From Bacteroidales bacterium (GTDB lineage: Bacteria > Bacteroidota > Bacteroidia > Bacteroidales > ML635J-15): DNA of 6,515 nt. Each line of letters starts with the position of its first letter. Position 1 is the stretch's first letter. The notes under the pieces are model-generated. The model made no database searches, was not told where the DNA came from, and saw only the letters and a program-made list of their open reading frames with translations. The position numbers and the translations under genes are program-made. The stretch lies in contig JAGOEF010000093.1 of NCBI GenBank assembly GCA_017997855.1, forward strand, positions 1 to 6,515. The letters run 5' to 3'. Shown here one piece after another: positions 5,711 through 6,515 of the stretch.

Positions 5711-6515
5711 CTATTTGTCACGTATCAGTTTCAGGTTGCTTACTTTATCGGCGGTGCGTACCTGAAGAATGTACATGCCCGGAACATAGTCAGACAAATC
5801 GATGGTGCATGCGAAATCTTCGCGGGCTGTGGTGTTGTTCACCCACAATTCTTTTCCCTGAATATCGGTAAGTACCAATTGCACATCGCCGCTGTATCCG
5901 GTCATGCTGATTGTAGTGAATTTTCCGGTGGGGTTCGGATAGGCCGAGATCTGCATTCCCGAAACGGGGTTGGCAATGCCATCGCAAATAGCCACAATCA
6001 CAGTCATGAAATCGGTGGTTTCGCATTCACCTACACCCACGGTAACCCAGATTTCGTAATCCGATGGCGTGTCCCAGGTATGGGCAAAGGTGTTATCGGT
6101 GGATTCGTCTGACCATAAAACATAGTCGTAAGCGCCCGAAAGGGTATAGGTGTATTCTTCATTTACACAGCCTTCGTCGGTTTCGGGTAAGCCCGGATCG
6201 GGAGCCTGAGTAAACGTAATAAGGATTTCATCGGAGTTGGTGCACTGATACTCGTTGGTGATGGTAACCGAATAGCTGCCCTCTTCGGTAACTGAATAGG
6301 TCTGATCGACAGAACCATCCTGCCAGAGGTAGCTGAATAAATTATCACCGGCATCGAGTACCAGTGTTTCGTTGCTGCACAGTGTCTGGTCGTCGCCAAG
6401 GTTTATTTCGGGTGTGGGATTGAACAGAACTTGAATTGCGTCGCCTCCAGAACATCCGTGTTCATCGACAACCTGAACCGAGTAATTACCATCGGTGGTA
6501 ACTTCGAGGCTTTGT
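5711..6515 (-). CDS. Secreted protein with Ig-like modules and T9SS type A sorting domain, 3' part
   Basis: The minus-strand frame is open from the stop at 5711 to the window edge, giving 267 C-terminal residues; the start lies outside. The last ~80 residues are a type IX secretion C-terminal sorting domain: ISAYPNPTGKF, then VQLVLTDIQGKELW, then YVPGMYILQV and a closing KLIRDK. Such domains direct export across the outer membrane and anchoring or release at the surface. Upstream are Ig/PKD-like beta modules of the kind found in large Bacteroidota adhesins: GNYSVQVVDEHGC and, exactly 70 residues later, GSYSVTITNEYQC, with PEINLGDDQTLC and YLWQDGS between them, then a more divergent module (YVLWSDEST). 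Conserved Cys residues may form disulphides, as expected of an exported protein. A GTG at 6040 is internal, since the modules run through it. The ligand and full length are unknown. Confidence 0.88.
   Translation of the reverse strand, partial: QSLEVTTDGNYSVQVVDEHGCSGGDAIQVLFNPTPEINLGDDQTLCSNETLVLDAGDNLFSYLWQDGSVDQTYSVTEEGSYSVTITNEYQCTNSDEILITFTQAPDPGLPETDEGCVNEEYTYTLSGAYDYVLWSDESTDNTFAHTWDTPSDYEIWVTVGVGECETTDFMTVIVAICDGIANPVSGMQISAYPNPTGKFTTISMTGYSGDVQLVLTDIQGKELWVNNTTAREDFACTIDLSDYVPGMYILQVRTADKVSNLKLIRDK

Noticed and set aside
5711..6040. A separate 109-residue gene starting at the GTG at 6040
   Set aside because: The same frame is open all the way to the window edge and the upstream residues form typical Ig-like modules, so the GTG is internal.
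5597..6112. 171-codon plus-strand reading frame opposite the T9SS-protein gene
   Set aside because: It begins inside the repeat mosaic, crosses the terminator and runs antisense to a well-supported sorting-domain protein; its translation has no recognisable domain.
6163..6399. Possible second minus-strand gene or frameshift in the T9SS-protein gene
   Set aside because: It is in another frame with low-quality sequence, while the true frame reads through the same bases without a stop and shows the module signature.

Overview
The window looks like chromosomal DNA of a Bacteroidota bacterium, probably a Bacteroidales-like or environmental relative. Three things point there: the C-terminal type IX secretion sorting domain with Ig/PKD-like surface modules at the right end; two upstream regions carrying the TAnnTTTG promoter core typical of the phylum (TATCTTTG at 1223, TACATTTG at 2574); and an AroE of about 250 residues with the short form usual in this group. 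No phage, transposase, CRISPR or RNA gene is visible.

Left block (1-1196, + strand): the 3' end of a DUF368 membrane protein (PopT-type undecaprenyl-phosphate translocase family) overlaps aroE (shikimate dehydrogenase) by 11 bp, with a strong Shine-Dalgarno inside the overlap, so the two are probably co-transcribed and translationally coupled. Middle block (1197-4677, + strand): an RhlE-like DEAD-box RNA helicase and a complete translation elongation factor G, each with its own candidate promoter. The EF-G gene stands alone, outside a str operon, and may be a second EF-G copy in this genome; its GTPase motifs are intact.

Right block (4679-6515, - strand): a SAM-dependent methyltransferase converges on fusA with a single base between the stop codons. 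Upstream of it lies a gene-poor stretch (5315-5710) packed with small inverted and direct repeats, resembling a mosaic of REP/intergenic palindromic elements. This ends in a clear intrinsic terminator serving the last gene, a large secreted or surface protein whose 267 C-terminal residues are in the window: tandem Ig-like modules with a 70-residue period followed by a T9SS sorting domain.

Most genes here are ordinary housekeeping or widespread families. I did not find a convincing undescribed system. The part least explained by known features is the repeat mosaic at about 5465-5655; the EF-G paralogue question is next.
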